Shown piece by piece: positions 17,157 through 27,122 of a DNA stretch of 64,000 nt; the first letter of the stretch is position 1, and each line of letters begins with the position of its first letter. Below the pieces are notes generated by a model that was not told the DNA's origin, searched no databases, and saw nothing but the letters and a program-made list of their open reading frames with translations. The stretch comes from Flavobacteriales bacterium. Lineage in GTDB: Bacteria; Bacteroidota; Bacteroidia; Flavobacteriales_F; PHOS-HE28. Made by a program: the position numbers and the translations under genes. Where the stretch lies: positions 1-64,000 of the forward strand of contig JACJZF010000012.1 in the NCBI GenBank assembly GCA_020635725.1. The letters are read 5' to 3'.

Positions 17157-18258
17157 GGGCTACGCCGGTGTGGTCCAAGTGGAAGAAGCGGGTCTCGAGG
17201 TCGAGGCCGTCGAGCGCGGCATGCAGGCGGGCGGGGTCGGTATCGGTGATGATCACCTGACCGAAGCGATGGCCGCTCAACAGGCGCAGCAGGTGCCGCA
17301 TGCGCTGCGGGTCGATCTTGTCGAAGATGTCGTCGAGGAGCAGGATCGGGCGCAGGCCTGAACGGGTCGCGGTCAGTTCGAACTGGGCCAGTTTCAAGGC
17401 GATGAGGTAGGTCTTCTGCTGCCCTTGAGAGCCGAAGCGCTTCAGCGGCTGCCCATCCAGGGTGAAGAGCAGATCGTCCTTATGAATGCCCATGGTCGTG
17501 TGCTGCGCGGCGCGGTCGCGCTCCCAGCTCGCCGCCAGGCATTCGGCCATGGGCCGCTCGTTCAGCGCCGACCGGTATTCCAAGGCCACGCGTTCAGGCC
17601 CGGAGCTGATGCCGGCATAATGCTCCTCTAGCAGCGGCACGAGCTCCTGCATGAAGGACGAACGGACCGCATGGATAGCGCTGCCGTGCTGCACCAATTG
17701 ATCCTCCCAGGGCTCAAAGGCAGAGCGATCCATGCCGCCGCGTTCCGCCGCCAGCTTCAGCAGCATGTTGCGCTGCAGCATGGCGCGGTTGTATCGGATC
17801 AGCGCATCGAGGTAGGCCTTGTCGAACTGCGCGATCAACCCATCGAGGAAGCGCCGGCGCACCTCCCCGCCTTCGAGCACCAGCTGGCCATCGTAGGGGG
17901 TGATCATCACCACCGGATAGCGGCCCACGTGATCGGCCAGGCGATCGTATTCCTTGCGGTTGCGGCTCAGGATCTTCCGCTGGCCGCGGCGCACGCTGCA
18001 CAGGATCGTGTCCTCCGCCTCGGTGGTCACCATATCGCCCTGCACCATGAAGAGGTCCTCGCCGTGCAGGATGTTGTTCTGGTCGGTGGGGTCGAAATAG
18101 CTCTTGCCCAGCGCCAGGTAGTGCACCGCATCGAGCAGGTTGGTCTTGCCGGTGCCATTCGGGCCCGTGAAGCAGTTCACCTCGGGGCACAGGGCCAGCT
18201 CCGCCTCACGGTGGTTGCGGAAGTGCAGCACATGCAGGCGGCCGAGGTGCAGACCCAT
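17125..18258 (-). CDS. recF: DNA replication and repair protein RecF
   Basis: An SMC-like ATPase that helps load RecA at gaps through RecOR. The 377-residue protein has Walker A GPNGTGKTN (about 32-40), a signature region near YQSA-equivalent LALGKSYFD, the Walker B region ILLLDDIFDKIDPQR near 295 and the late GQVIITDTDPARLH. TAGTTTCG lies 4 nt before the start. It overlaps the DUF721 gene by 32 nt. Confidence 0.96.
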   Translation of the reverse strand: MGLHLGRLHVLHFRNHREAELALCPEVNCFTGPNGTGKTNLLDAVHYLALGKSYFDPTDQNNILHGEDLFMVQGDMVTTEAEDTILCSVRRGQRKILSRNRKEYDRLADHVGRYPVVMITPYDGQLVLEGGEVRRRFLDGLIAQFDKAYLDALIRYNRAMLQRNMLLKLAAERGGMDRSAFEPWEDQLVQHGSAIHAVRSSFMQELVPLLEEHYAGISSGPERVALEYRSALNERPMAECLAASWERDRAAQHTTMGIHKDDLLFTLDGQPLKRFGSQGQQKTYLIALKLAQFELTATRSGLRPILLLDDIFDKIDPQRMRHLLRLLSGHRFGQVIITDTDPARLHAALDGLDLETRFFHLDHTGVAREEKERTIAG

Positions 18259-18262
18259 GCGG

Positions 18263-18270
18263 CGAAACTA
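18263..18270 (-). promoter_or_regulatory. Box just upstream of recF start
   Basis: TAGTTTCG on the minus strand matches the TAnnTTCG variant of the -7 element, with only 4 nt before the ATG at 18258. Confidence 0.5.
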
Positions 18271-18322
18271 CGCAGGGGTCGAGGGCTGTTCGGGTCAGAT
18301 TCCCCTAAGTGCCTCGAAATCC

Positions 18323-18330
18323 TACATTTG
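18323..18330 (+). promoter_or_regulatory. Candidate promoter for TPR-ribH operon
   Basis: TACATTTG is an exact TAnnTTTG match, 41 nt before the ATG at 18372, in the 113-bp gap between divergent recF and the TPR gene. Confidence 0.55.
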
Positions 18331-18371
18331 CGGCCCGCTACCCCCAAGGGTGGCCAGTTAGGCAACGCAAC

Positions 18372-19061
18372 ATGAGCAGCAAGCACACGGCTCCGAACGA
18401 GGGCCATGACCTGGATCTGGGCGAGGTGTACACCCGCACCGAGCTCTTCCTCGACAAGCACAAGAAGAGCATCACCATCGGCGCCATCGGACTGCTGGTG
18501 GTGGTGGGCGGCGTGCTTGGCTACAAGAAGCTGGTGGCCGAGCCCAAAGCTCAGGAGGCCGCGGAGCTCATGTGGAAGGCCGAGTACTACTTCGGCATCG
18601 ACTCCTTGGACAAGGCCCTGAACGGCGACGACCAGTGGCCGGGCTTCCTCTCGGTGGCGCAGGATTACGGCAGCACGCCCAGCGGCGAGCTCGCCAACTA
18701 CTACATCGGCGCCATCTACATGCAGAAGGGCGATTACGAGGCCGCCATCAACTACTACAAGGAGGCTGACCTCGGTGATGACGTTCTCCGCGTGATGGCC
18801 GTAGGCGGTCAGGGCGATGCCATGGTTGAGCTGGGCCGCAACGATGAGGCTGTGAAGCTGTTCGAGAAGGCCGCAGGCATGGCGAAGAACGACTTCACCA
18901 CGCCGATGTACCTGATGAAGGCGGGTATCCTGCACGAGCAGGCCGGCAATTGGAAGGAAGCGGCCAAGGCATTCAAGCGCGTGGCCGACGAATTCCCCAC
19001 CAGCTCGGACGCCAGCCAGGCACGCAAGTACGCCGGCCACGCCGAGGCCATGGGCGGCTAG
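18372..19061 (+). CDS. TPR-containing inner-membrane protein (YfgM-like)
   Basis: A 229-residue protein with a cytoplasmic N-terminus, one transmembrane helix at about 37-53 (ITIGAIGLLVVVGGVLGYKK) and a TPR region (YIGAIYMQKGDYEAAINYYKEA; AGNWKEAAKAFKRVADEFP). This layout matches YfgM/ancillary SecYEG translocon factors and similar Bacteroidota proteins. Start at 18372 chosen because homology begins there. Two nt separate it from ribH. Confidence 0.8.
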   Translation: MSSKHTAPNEGHDLDLGEVYTRTELFLDKHKKSITIGAIGLLVVVGGVLGYKKLVAEPKAQEAAELMWKAEYYFGIDSLDKALNGDDQWPGFLSVAQDYGSTPSGELANYYIGAIYMQKGDYEAAINYYKEADLGDDVLRVMAVGGQGDAMVELGRNDEAVKLFEKAAGMAKNDFTTPMYLMKAGILHEQAGNWKEAAKAFKRVADEFPTSSDASQARKYAGHAEAMGG

Positions 19062-19063
19062 AC

Positions 19064-19552
19064 ATGTCCACCGCCGACAAGAACCTCTCGCATTACGACC
19101 CGGCCGGCGTCCCCAGTGGCGCCGGTCGTCGTTTCGCGCTCGTGGTGAGCGAGTGGAACCACGCCATCACCGACAGCCTGCGGCGCGGCGCACGAGAGAC
19201 GCTGCAGAAGCACGGCGTCGCCGAATCCGACATCGTGGAGCGCTGGGTGCCTGGCAGCTTCGAGCTGGCGGCCGGCGCGCAATTCCTGCTCGAGCGCGGC
19301 AACCTGCATGGCGTGATCTGCCTGGGGAGCGTGGTGCGCGGCGAGACCCCTCACTTCGATTACGTGTGCCAGGGCGCCACACAGGGCATCATGGCCGTTG
19401 GGCTGAAGTTCAGCGTGCCGGTGATCTTCGGGCTGCTCACCGACGATACCATGCAGCAGGCGCAGGACCGCAGCGGTGGCAAGCACGGCAACAAGGGCGT
19501 CGATTGCGCCGTGGCCGCGCTGAAGATGGCCGCGCTCAAGGCCGAAGGCTGA
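19064..19552 (+). CDS. ribH: 6,7-dimethyl-8-ribityllumazine synthase
   Basis: Condenses 5-amino-6-ribitylaminouracil with dihydroxybutanone phosphate to give lumazine, the penultimate step of riboflavin synthesis. The 162-residue protein shows SEWNHAIT, the RWVPGSFELAAGAQ segment and GSVVRGETPHFDYV, all substrate-binding landmarks of RibH. ATG at 19064 follows the TPR stop by 2 nt. RibD is encoded 13 kb away; the pathway genes are scattered. Confidence 0.97.
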   Translation: MSTADKNLSHYDPAGVPSGAGRRFALVVSEWNHAITDSLRRGARETLQKHGVAESDIVERWVPGSFELAAGAQFLLERGNLHGVICLGSVVRGETPHFDYVCQGATQGIMAVGLKFSVPVIFGLLTDDTMQQAQDRSGGKHGNKGVDCAVAALKMAALKAEG

Positions 19553-19581
19553 GGGATCACCCCAACTGCGATCTTCGGGGC

Positions 19582-20259
19582 ATGCGTCACGCCTCGGTTG
19601 TCATCTCGCTGATCGGTTCCGTTTCGCTGTTCGCACAGGAGGCAGCGCCTCCCCCGCCATTCCCTGAAGGGCATAATGGACCGCGAATCGGGGTATGCAT
19701 GGCCACGCAGAGCGCCGGGGGGCTATTTCAGAACACCACCGACATGCTCGCCGGGCCCATGATCGGCTGGCATTTCGAAGCGCCCTTGCACTGGCAGGTG
19801 AGCCTGATGCCCGAGATCCTGTGGATGACCAAGGGCTCCGTGGTGCGCAACCAGGCACAGGGCGTGCGCACGCGCAGCACCTTCCGCTACCTGGAGGTGC
19901 CGCTGCTGCTGAAGATTTCCACCGACCGGCGCGCCGATGGCATGTTCCTGCTGGCCGGCCCCAGCATGGGCTACTTCCTCAGCGGCCGCTATCAGAGCTG
20001 GCTCAACGGGCAGCAGAACACCGATGTGCGATACGATCTCAGCACCAACGAGCGCCGCTTCCAGTTCAGCCTCATCTTCGGCATCGGCATGGAAGGCGAG
20101 CGATGGGCCTTCGATGTGAGGGCGCAGTCCAGCGTGACTCCCTTCGACCGCTTGATACGCGTGCAGAACCAGGTGTACGCGCTCACCGTAGCGTACCGCA
20201 TGGGCGGAAAGAAGCCCAAGTCCACGGAGGAAGAGGATCTCGATGACTCGAACAATTGA
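19582..20259 (+). CDS. PorT-like outer-membrane beta-barrel protein
   Basis: A 225-residue protein with a signal peptide ending near SLFAQ (residue 19). The body resembles the PorT-like/outer-membrane barrel family common in Bacteroidota: FRYLEVPLLLKISTDRR, FLLAGPSMGYFLSGRY and a closing strand YALTVAYRMGGKK. The C-terminal tail is acidic. The true start is at 19582, far inside the longer open frame, because the signal peptide begins there. Lies 29 nt after ribH. True PorT function in T9SS is not shown. Confidence 0.75.
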   Translation: MRHASVVISLIGSVSLFAQEAAPPPPFPEGHNGPRIGVCMATQSAGGLFQNTTDMLAGPMIGWHFEAPLHWQVSLMPEILWMTKGSVVRNQAQGVRTRSTFRYLEVPLLLKISTDRRADGMFLLAGPSMGYFLSGRYQSWLNGQQNTDVRYDLSTNERRFQFSLIFGIGMEGERWAFDVRAQSSVTPFDRLIRVQNQVYALTVAYRMGGKKPKSTEEEDLDDSNN

Positions 20260-20262
20260 TCC

Positions 20263-20928
20263 ATGGCGTTCACCACAGCCTCCTCGCTTCAGCGCGGATC
20301 ATTCGGGCAGCATACCCTGCTGAAGGCCTATCTGGTCCTCTTCCTCGCTGCGTGGGCCGCCACTTTCGTGGGCACTACCGACAAGGCCAACTGGTGGACG
20401 GAGAACGCGCTCACGATCCTCTTCATCGGTGGGCTCGTCCTCTCCTACCGCCGCTTCCGGTTCAGCGATGCGAGCTACACGCTCATGTTCGTGTACATCC
20501 TGCTGCACATCTACGGTGCCATGTACACCTATGCCGAGAATCCCTTGGGCTATTGGCTTCAGGACCTCTTCCATGGCGAACGCAACCACTACGACCGCAT
20601 CGTTCACTTCAGCTTCGGATTCCTCCTGGCCTATCCGATGCGCGACTACTTCAAGAACCACTTCCAATGGCCCAATTGGGTGTGCTGGGTGCTGCCGGTG
20701 GAGATCACCATGAGCTTCAGCGCGGCCTACGAGCTGATCGAATGGGCGGTGGCCGATGTCTTCTTCCCCGCTCAGGGGGCGGCCTACCTAGGCTCGCAGG
20801 GCGATGTGTGGGACGCGCAGAAGGACATGGGACTGGCCTTCAGCGGAGCGGTGCTGGCGATGGTGATCGCGAGTGTGCTGAAGCGATTAATGACGGCGAC
20901 GTCGCGTGCATCTCAGGTATCCGGGTGA
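20263..20928 (+). CDS. DUF2238 membrane protein (YjdF-like)
   Basis: A 221-residue protein with about six transmembrane helices. The pattern HIYGAMYTYAENP, DRIVHFSFGFLLAYPMRD, SFSAAYELIEW and GDVWDAQKDMGLAFSGAV matches DUF2238 (YjdF), an inner-membrane family of unknown function. Conserved His, Asp and Glu in these segments suggest metal or lipid binding but that is speculation. It follows the PorT-like gene by 3 nt. Confidence 0.83.
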   Translation: MAFTTASSLQRGSFGQHTLLKAYLVLFLAAWAATFVGTTDKANWWTENALTILFIGGLVLSYRRFRFSDASYTLMFVYILLHIYGAMYTYAENPLGYWLQDLFHGERNHYDRIVHFSFGFLLAYPMRDYFKNHFQWPNWVCWVLPVEITMSFSAAYELIEWAVADVFFPAQGAAYLGSQGDVWDAQKDMGLAFSGAVLAMVIASVLKRLMTATSRASQVSG

Positions 20929-20964
20929 GCGCCGAGAAAGTGCTTTCGTCGGAACAGTGCGCCT

Positions 20965-21471
20965 TCACACCTTCGTTCGCACCTTGCTCCAAGGCTTCAC
21001 CTGCCAGGTGACCGTGCCCGTGGCCACGTGATTGCCTCGCTTGTCGTGGAGCATCACGGTGCTTGTATAGTCCACGCTGTCCCTATCTCGCAGCGGCGCC
21101 ACGACGGTCTGCTCGATCTCCTCCGCTGATGGCGATGCGACGGCCAGCACGCGCTGTTTCGCCTGAAAGTGGTACTGCATCCGCAGCTCCCGCATGATCA
21201 AGCGGTACTGTTTCGGGTCGAGTCGCTCGAGCACGCTCAATCCGCTGCACATCTCGGCGGCGGTGGCCATGGCGCACGCGTGGATGCCCTTGATGTGGTT
21301 GCGGTTGATGCGCCAGTATGGCACTTCCACGCTCATGCCGCCATCGCGGAGCGGCAGCACCTTGAAGCCGTGCGGGCGATTGAAGGGGATCACCCAAGGC
21401 AGCACCACGTTCAGCCACCAGCGGGCGAACGCCGAGTGACGGGCTTGAGCGAGGCGAGCGGGCAGGCTCAT
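20965..21471 (-). CDS. DUF4442 hotdog-fold protein
   Basis: A 168-residue protein with a hotdog-like fold as in DUF4442, related to PaaI/YiiD thioesterases: NHIKGIHACAMATAAEMCSGL is the family's central helix and DYTSTVMLHDKRGNHVATGTVTWQVK the closing strands. Predicted thioesterase or acyl-binding role. The open frame extends into the MazG-like gene; the ATG at 21471, in a 4-nt overlap with that gene's stop, is the sensible start. Confidence 0.8.
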   Translation of the reverse strand: MSLPARLAQARHSAFARWWLNVVLPWVIPFNRPHGFKVLPLRDGGMSVEVPYWRINRNHIKGIHACAMATAAEMCSGLSVLERLDPKQYRLIMRELRMQYHFQAKQRVLAVASPSAEEIEQTVVAPLRDRDSVDYTSTVMLHDKRGNHVATGTVTWQVKPWSKVRTKV

Positions 21472-21881
21472 CGTTCCAGCGCTGCTGCGATGTCCGGCTT
21501 GAAGTAGTTCGGTCCCTTCATCACCTTCCCATCCTCCCGATAGATGGGCTTGCCATCGGCGCCGAGCTTGCTCATGTTGCTGCGCTGGATCTCGCGGAAC
21601 ACCTCGTCGATCCTGTGCTCCAATCCGTGCTTCAGCAAGGTGCCGCACAGGATGTAGAGGATGTCGCCCAAGGCATCGGCCACTTCCGCCAGATCGCCGC
21701 GCAACGCGGCTTCGAGGTATTCCTCATTCTCCTCGCGGATGAGCTTGTAGCGCAGGAGCGCATCGCGATCGCCGATGGCTCCGGTGGGTGCTGCCGCATT
21801 GCTGATCCCGAACGCGTCGTGGAACGCACGGACATGCGCTGTCGCTTCGGCCATCGTGAGGGCCTTGGTGGTGGTCTGCAT
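21468..21881 (-). CDS. MazG-fold nucleotide pyrophosphohydrolase-like protein
   Basis: A 137-residue all-helical protein. REENEEYLEAALRGDLAEVADALGDILYILCGTLLKHG holds the EExxE and ExxD metal-binding motifs of the MazG/NTP pyrophosphatase superfamily; members hydrolyse (d)NTPs to monophosphates or act like phosphoribosyl-ATP pyrophosphatase. Start at 21881 is preferred over the longer frame because TACTTTCG lies 5 nt upstream. Substrate unknown. First of a two-gene operon with DUF4442. Confidence 0.85.
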   Translation of the reverse strand: MQTTTKALTMAEATAHVRAFHDAFGISNAAAPTGAIGDRDALLRYKLIREENEEYLEAALRGDLAEVADALGDILYILCGTLLKHGLEHRIDEVFREIQRSNMSKLGADGKPIYREDGKVMKGPNYFKPDIAAALER

Positions 21882-21886
21882 GCGCC

Positions 21887-21894
21887 CGAAAGTA
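21887..21894 (-). promoter_or_regulatory. Box just upstream of the MazG-like gene
   Basis: TACTTTCG on the minus strand, 5 nt before the ATG at 21881; TAnnTTCG variant of the -7 box. Confidence 0.5.
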
Positions 21895-21914
21895 GCGCCC
21901 GCGGAGGAGCCTTT

Positions 21915-21932
21915 GGTTAACACACTTTAACC
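21915..21932. promoter_or_regulatory. Palindrome between MazG-like gene and moxR; candidate operator
   Basis: GGTTAA and TTAACC are perfect inverted 6-bp arms separated by CACACT. The AT-rich element stands out in GC-rich surroundings. It lies in the 130-bp divergent control region, 34 nt upstream of a CACCTTTG box (21966-21973) that could be the moxR promoter. A dimeric regulator site is plausible but unproven. Confidence 0.45.
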
Positions 21933-22011
21933 GGCCCTAGCACCTGTCGCTCAGGCACTCCCGAACACCTTTGCGGAGACCTTCCGGCCGAAGGCCGTTC
22001 AACCAGAAACC

Positions 22012-23040
<1,029 letters not shown>

Positions 23041-23097
23041 TCTCGGAAGGCGCCGGAGCCGGTGCGCTGAGCGCGCCCCATCCTGCGCATCGCATCC

Positions 23098-23985
23098 ATG
23101 GATACCGCCCAACATACCAAGGAGCTCCTCAAGAAGGTGCGCATCGTGGAACTGAAGACCCGCGGGCTCAGCGAGCACATCTTCAGCGGCGAGTACCACA
23201 GCGCGTTCAAGGGGCGCGGCATGACCTTCAGCGAGGTGCGCGAGTACCAGCCGGGCGATGAGGTGCGCACCATCGACTGGAACGTGACGGCCCGCTTCGG
23301 CCACCCGTTCGTGAAGGTGTTCGAGGAGGAACGTGAGCTCTCGGTGATGCTGCTCGCGGACCTGAGCGGCTCGGAGGACTTCGGCAGCACGCAGCAGCTG
23401 AAGCGCGAGCTCATCACCGAGGCCTGCGCCACCATCGCCTTCAGCGCCATCAAGAACAACGACAAGGTGGGCTTGATCCTCTTCACCGACCGAGTGGAGA
23501 AGTTCATCCCGCCGAAGAAGGGTCGCGGCCACATCCTGCGCATCGTGCGCGAGCTCATCGAGTTCAAGCCGCGCAGCACGGGAACCGACATCGCGGAGGC
23601 GCTGCGTTACCTGAACAACGTGATCAAGAAGCGGAGCATCGCATTCCTGGTGAGCGACCTGATGGACACCGGCTACGAGGATGCGATGAAGATCGCCAAC
23701 CGGCGCCACGACCTGGTGGCGCTGCGCACGACCGATCCACGCGAGAGCGAGCTGCCATCCATCGGGCTGGTGCGATTCGCCGATCCCGAAAGCGGTGAGC
23801 TCCGCTGGGTCGATACCGGGAGCCGCAGCGTGCGCAACGCGTACCGCGCGGCGGCGCTCAAGCACCAGCAGCGCACACGTGAGATCCTGCGGCGCAGCGG
23901 CGTGGACCATGCCGTGATCTCCACCGAAGAGGGCTACGTGCGCCCTTTGATGCGCCTGTTCAAGCAACGGGAGAGCGCGCGATGA
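23098..23985 (+). CDS. DUF58 domain-containing protein
   Basis: A 295-residue protein with the DUF58 signature REYQPGDEVRTIDWNVTARFG (about 50-70) and a following degenerate VWA-like fold (LSVMLLADLSGSEDFG). DUF58 proteins always accompany moxR in this operon type; function in cell envelope integrity or protease-complex assembly is inferred. Starts 57 nt after moxR and overlaps the next gene by 4 nt. Confidence 0.92.
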   Translation: MDTAQHTKELLKKVRIVELKTRGLSEHIFSGEYHSAFKGRGMTFSEVREYQPGDEVRTIDWNVTARFGHPFVKVFEEERELSVMLLADLSGSEDFGSTQQLKRELITEACATIAFSAIKNNDKVGLILFTDRVEKFIPPKKGRGHILRIVRELIEFKPRSTGTDIAEALRYLNNVIKKRSIAFLVSDLMDTGYEDAMKIANRRHDLVALRTTDPRESELPSIGLVRFADPESGELRWVDTGSRSVRNAYRAAALKHQQRTREILRRSGVDHAVISTEEGYVRPLMRLFKQRESAR

Positions 23986-24911
23986 GAGGACCGTGGATCA
24001 TCGCATGGGCGCTGCCCGCGCTCCTGGCCGCACAGCCAGGACGTGTGGTGCATGCCGAGCTGAGCCGGCCCGATATCCGGATCGGCGAGCAGGTGACCCT
24101 GCGGCTGACCGCGCCTGTCAATGGCCCTGCGGTGCAATGGCCGGGCATCGGCGATACGCTGACCTCCGCGATCGAGGTGCTGCGCGACTCAGGTCCGGAT
24201 ACCATCGCCGTGGATGGCCCCGAGACCCAGCGCGCGGTGACACGCGAGCTCACGCTCACCTCCTTCGACACCGGATATTGGGCGATCCCGCCATTCCGCT
24301 TCACGGTGGGTGGCGCGGAGGCCGAGACCGAAGCATTGCTCCTGCACGTGAAAGGCGTGGCGGTGGACAGCACCGAGGCGCCCCGGCCCTATGCGCCGAT
24401 CATCGCGCCGCCCTTCAGTCTCCTGTACTGGGCACGCACGCATTGGCCTTGGCTCGCCGGAGCCGCCGGCGTGGGCCTGGCAGCCCTGCTCCTACTGCTC
24501 TTCCTGCGTCGCCCGAAACGGCAGGCTCCAGTGGCAGCAGCGCCCGAAGTGCCGATCCACGAACGATACGTCGCGGCGCTTGAGGCACTGGAGCGTGAGC
24601 GCCTCTGGCAGCAGGGCGAGCACAAGCTCTACCAATCGCGCCTCACCGACCTGCTGCGCGCGTACATCGAGGAACGTTACCAGGTGCCCGCGCTGGAGCG
24701 CACCACCGATGAACTGATGAACGAGTTGCGCGTGAGCCCGCTGAGCGCCGAACAGCAATCGACCCTGGGCAACATGTTCCGCCTGGCCGATCTGGTGAAG
24801 TTCGCCAAGGCCACGCCCACGGCGCAGGAGAACGAGCAGATGATGAGCGGCGCCGTGCGTTTCGTTCGCGAAACGGCACCTGCCGATACCACCACGCATG
24901 CGGCGCGATAG
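23982..24911 (+). CDS. Membrane-anchored Bat-operon protein of unknown function
   Basis: A 309-residue protein with a signal peptide (1-18, ending LLAAQ), a beta-rich periplasmic domain (about 20-130, beginning VVHAELSRPDIRIGEQVTLRL), one transmembrane helix at about 155-172 and a cytoplasmic helical tail with LYQSRLTDLLRAYIEERYQVPALERTTDEL. The tail resembles that of BatD-type and DUF4381-type proteins. It occupies the slot between DUF58 and BatA. Overlaps BatA by 14 nt. Confidence 0.75.
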   Translation: MRGPWIIAWALPALLAAQPGRVVHAELSRPDIRIGEQVTLRLTAPVNGPAVQWPGIGDTLTSAIEVLRDSGPDTIAVDGPETQRAVTRELTLTSFDTGYWAIPPFRFTVGGAEAETEALLLHVKGVAVDSTEAPRPYAPIIAPPFSLLYWARTHWPWLAGAAGVGLAALLLLLFLRRPKRQAPVAAAPEVPIHERYVAALEALERERLWQQGEHKLYQSRLTDLLRAYIEERYQVPALERTTDELMNELRVSPLSAEQQSTLGNMFRLADLVKFAKATPTAQENEQMMSGAVRFVRETAPADTTTHAAR

Positions 24912-25980
24912 CGGCATATGGCTCACACTGGCTTGGTCCGCTGCGGCGTGGGCCGCGGTAGCCGTCGTGGGCTACCTGGCGGCGAAGCGCTACACGCTGG
25001 CCCAACCGATCTGGTTGTGGGGCGGGCTGCTGCTCGTGCCGGTGGCTGCCCTGCTGCTGCTGCGCGAACGCCGTCGCTCAGCGCATGTGCGCCTATCCGG
25101 GCTCAGCGCGCAGATCCCCAAGCGCATTGGGTTCCGCACCATCACCCGCGCGCTCCCGTTCGCGGCCATGACCGGTGGCGCGGGGCTCCTGCTGATCGCC
25201 ATGGCACGGCCACAAGACGAGGACAGCTCGGAGAATGTGCACCGGGAAGGCATCGACATCGTGATCGCGCTGGACATCTCGGGCAGCATGCTCGCGCGCG
25301 ACCTCAAGCCCGACCGCCTGGAAGCCAGCAAGCGCGTGGCCATGGATTTCATCGACGGCCGCCCCAACGACCGCATCGGACTGGTGGTGTACGAAGGCGA
25401 TGCGTACACGCAGTGCCCGCTGACCACCGACCATGACGTGCTCAAGACGCTCTTCGCCGAGGCGAGGTCAGGGCTGATCGAGGGCGGCACCGCCGTGGGC
25501 ATGGGCTTGGCCACCGCGCTGAACCGCCTGCGCGAGAGCCAGGCCAAGAGCAAAGTGGTGATCCTGCTCACCGACGGAGTGAACAACTCGGGCACGGTGC
25601 AGCCTTTGGATGCGGCGCTCATCGCCCAGCAGCTCGGCGTTCGCGTGTACACCATCGGCGTGGGCACTCAGGGCATGGCGCTCTCGCCCGTGGGCCGTTA
25701 CCCCGACGGCTCGCTTCACTTCGATTACGCCAAGGTCGACATCGACGAGAAGACCCTGAAGTCCATCGCGGAGAGCACGGGCGGGCACTATTTCCGGGCC
25801 ACCGATGAGCGCAAGCTCCGCGACATCTACACAGAGATCGACCGGCTCGAGAAGACGCGCATCGAAGTGGAGCAGTTCAGTTTCAAGGTGGAGCGCTACC
25901 ACGCCTTCGCACTCTGGGGAACCGTGCTGATCCTGGGCGCTTTCGTGAGCGATAAACTCCTCTACCGCGGCATGGCATGA
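24898..25980 (+). CDS. batA: VWA-domain membrane protein BatA
   Basis: A 360-residue protein with two N-terminal transmembrane helices (about 8-27 and 42-58), then a von Willebrand factor A domain with the MIDAS motif DISGSM (about 124-129), a Thr near TQCPLTTD and Asp in LLTDGVNNSG, and a C-terminal helix. This is the BatA layout from Bacteroides, where the bat genes were linked to aerotolerance. It is a likely MoxR client. Overlaps the next gene by 4 nt. Confidence 0.9.
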   Translation: MRRDSGIWLTLAWSAAAWAAVAVVGYLAAKRYTLAQPIWLWGGLLLVPVAALLLLRERRRSAHVRLSGLSAQIPKRIGFRTITRALPFAAMTGGAGLLLIAMARPQDEDSSENVHREGIDIVIALDISGSMLARDLKPDRLEASKRVAMDFIDGRPNDRIGLVVYEGDAYTQCPLTTDHDVLKTLFAEARSGLIEGGTAVGMGLATALNRLRESQAKSKVVILLTDGVNNSGTVQPLDAALIAQQLGVRVYTIGVGTQGMALSPVGRYPDGSLHFDYAKVDIDEKTLKSIAESTGGHYFRATDERKLRDIYTEIDRLEKTRIEVEQFSFKVERYHAFALWGTVLILGAFVSDKLLYRGMA

Positions 25981-27122
25981 GCGATCGCACACGATACCGC
26001 TCCACCACCGCCGCTCTGGTCGTCATCGGCCTCGAGCTCATCACCTGGCTGCTCATGGCCCTGGTGTGGTGGCTGGTGCTGGCCCGCATCGATGCCTTCC
26101 GTTGGGATCGGCCGGAGATGCTGCGCTATCTCTTCATCGGTCCCGTGCTCGTGCTCCTCTTCCTCGCGGACATGGCATGGCGCAACCGCGCGCTGCGGCG
26201 ATTCGCGGACCAGGGCACCGTGGCCCGCATGGTCCCGGGCATCTCCACCACGCGCCCGGTGCTGCGCTTCCTCTTCATCCGCCACGCCATCGGCCTGTCG
26301 GTCATCGCGCTGGCGGCTCCGCAGTTCGGCGCCCATCCGCAGGAGGTGAAATCCAAAGGCATCGACCTGGTGCTGGCCGTTGACGTGAGCAACAGCATGG
26401 AGTGCGAGGACCTGAGCCCCAGCCGCATGGAGGCCGCGCGCCGCGCGCTCGAGCAGCTCATCGACCGCATGCGCGGCGACCGGCTCGGGATCGTGGTGTT
26501 CGCTGGCGAGGCCTTCGTTCAGCTGCCCATCACCGCAGACCGGAGCGCCGCGCGCCTATTCGTGCGCACCATCGGCACGGGCAGTGTGGGCACGCAGGGC
26601 ACGGCTATCGGCTCGGCCATTGACATGGCCGCGCGCTGCTTCGATCCGGAGAGCGCCGCGAGCAAGTCCATCATCGTGATCACCGACGGCGAGAACCACG
26701 AGGACGATGCCGTGGGAGCCGCGCAGCGCGCCGCCGAGGCGGGCATCGTGGTGCACACGGTGGGCATGGGCACCCCGCAGGGCGGTCCGCTCCCGATCCG
26801 GCGCAACGGCCAGCTGCAGGGCTTCCGCAAGGACCAGGATGGCGCCACCGTGGTGAGCCGGCTCGATGAGGCCATGCTTTCCCGCATCGCCTCGGCCGGC
26901 GGCGGCTCTTTCGTGCGCGCCACCAACAGCAGCACCGGCGTGCAGGAGCTCGTCGATGAGCTGCGCAAATTGGACCAGACCGAAACAGGCACCATCCGTT
27001 ACACCGCGCACGACGACCAGTTCCAGTGGCCGTTGGGCGCGGCGCTCGTCCTGCTCCTCCTCTACCTGCTGCTCGGCGAGCGGCGCAACCCCCAAGCCGC
27101 ATGGAACAGTCTCCTGCGTTGA
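25977..27122 (+). CDS. batB: VWA-domain membrane protein BatB
   Basis: A 381-residue paralogue of BatA: two N-terminal transmembrane helices, VWA domain with MIDAS motif DVSNSM (about 137-142), Thr in the FVQLPITADRS loop and Asp in VITDGENHED, and a final C-terminal transmembrane helix (LGAALVLLLLYLLLG). Probably partners BatA in a periplasm-facing complex. Overlaps batA by 4 nt and batC by 22 nt. Confidence 0.9.
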   Translation: MSDRTRYRSTTAALVVIGLELITWLLMALVWWLVLARIDAFRWDRPEMLRYLFIGPVLVLLFLADMAWRNRALRRFADQGTVARMVPGISTTRPVLRFLFIRHAIGLSVIALAAPQFGAHPQEVKSKGIDLVLAVDVSNSMECEDLSPSRMEAARRALEQLIDRMRGDRLGIVVFAGEAFVQLPITADRSAARLFVRTIGTGSVGTQGTAIGSAIDMAARCFDPESAASKSIIVITDGENHEDDAVGAAQRAAEAGIVVHTVGMGTPQGGPLPIRRNGQLQGFRKDQDGATVVSRLDEAMLSRIASAGGGSFVRATNSSTGVQELVDELRKLDQTETGTIRYTAHDDQFQWPLGAALVLLLLYLLLGERRNPQAAWNSLLR

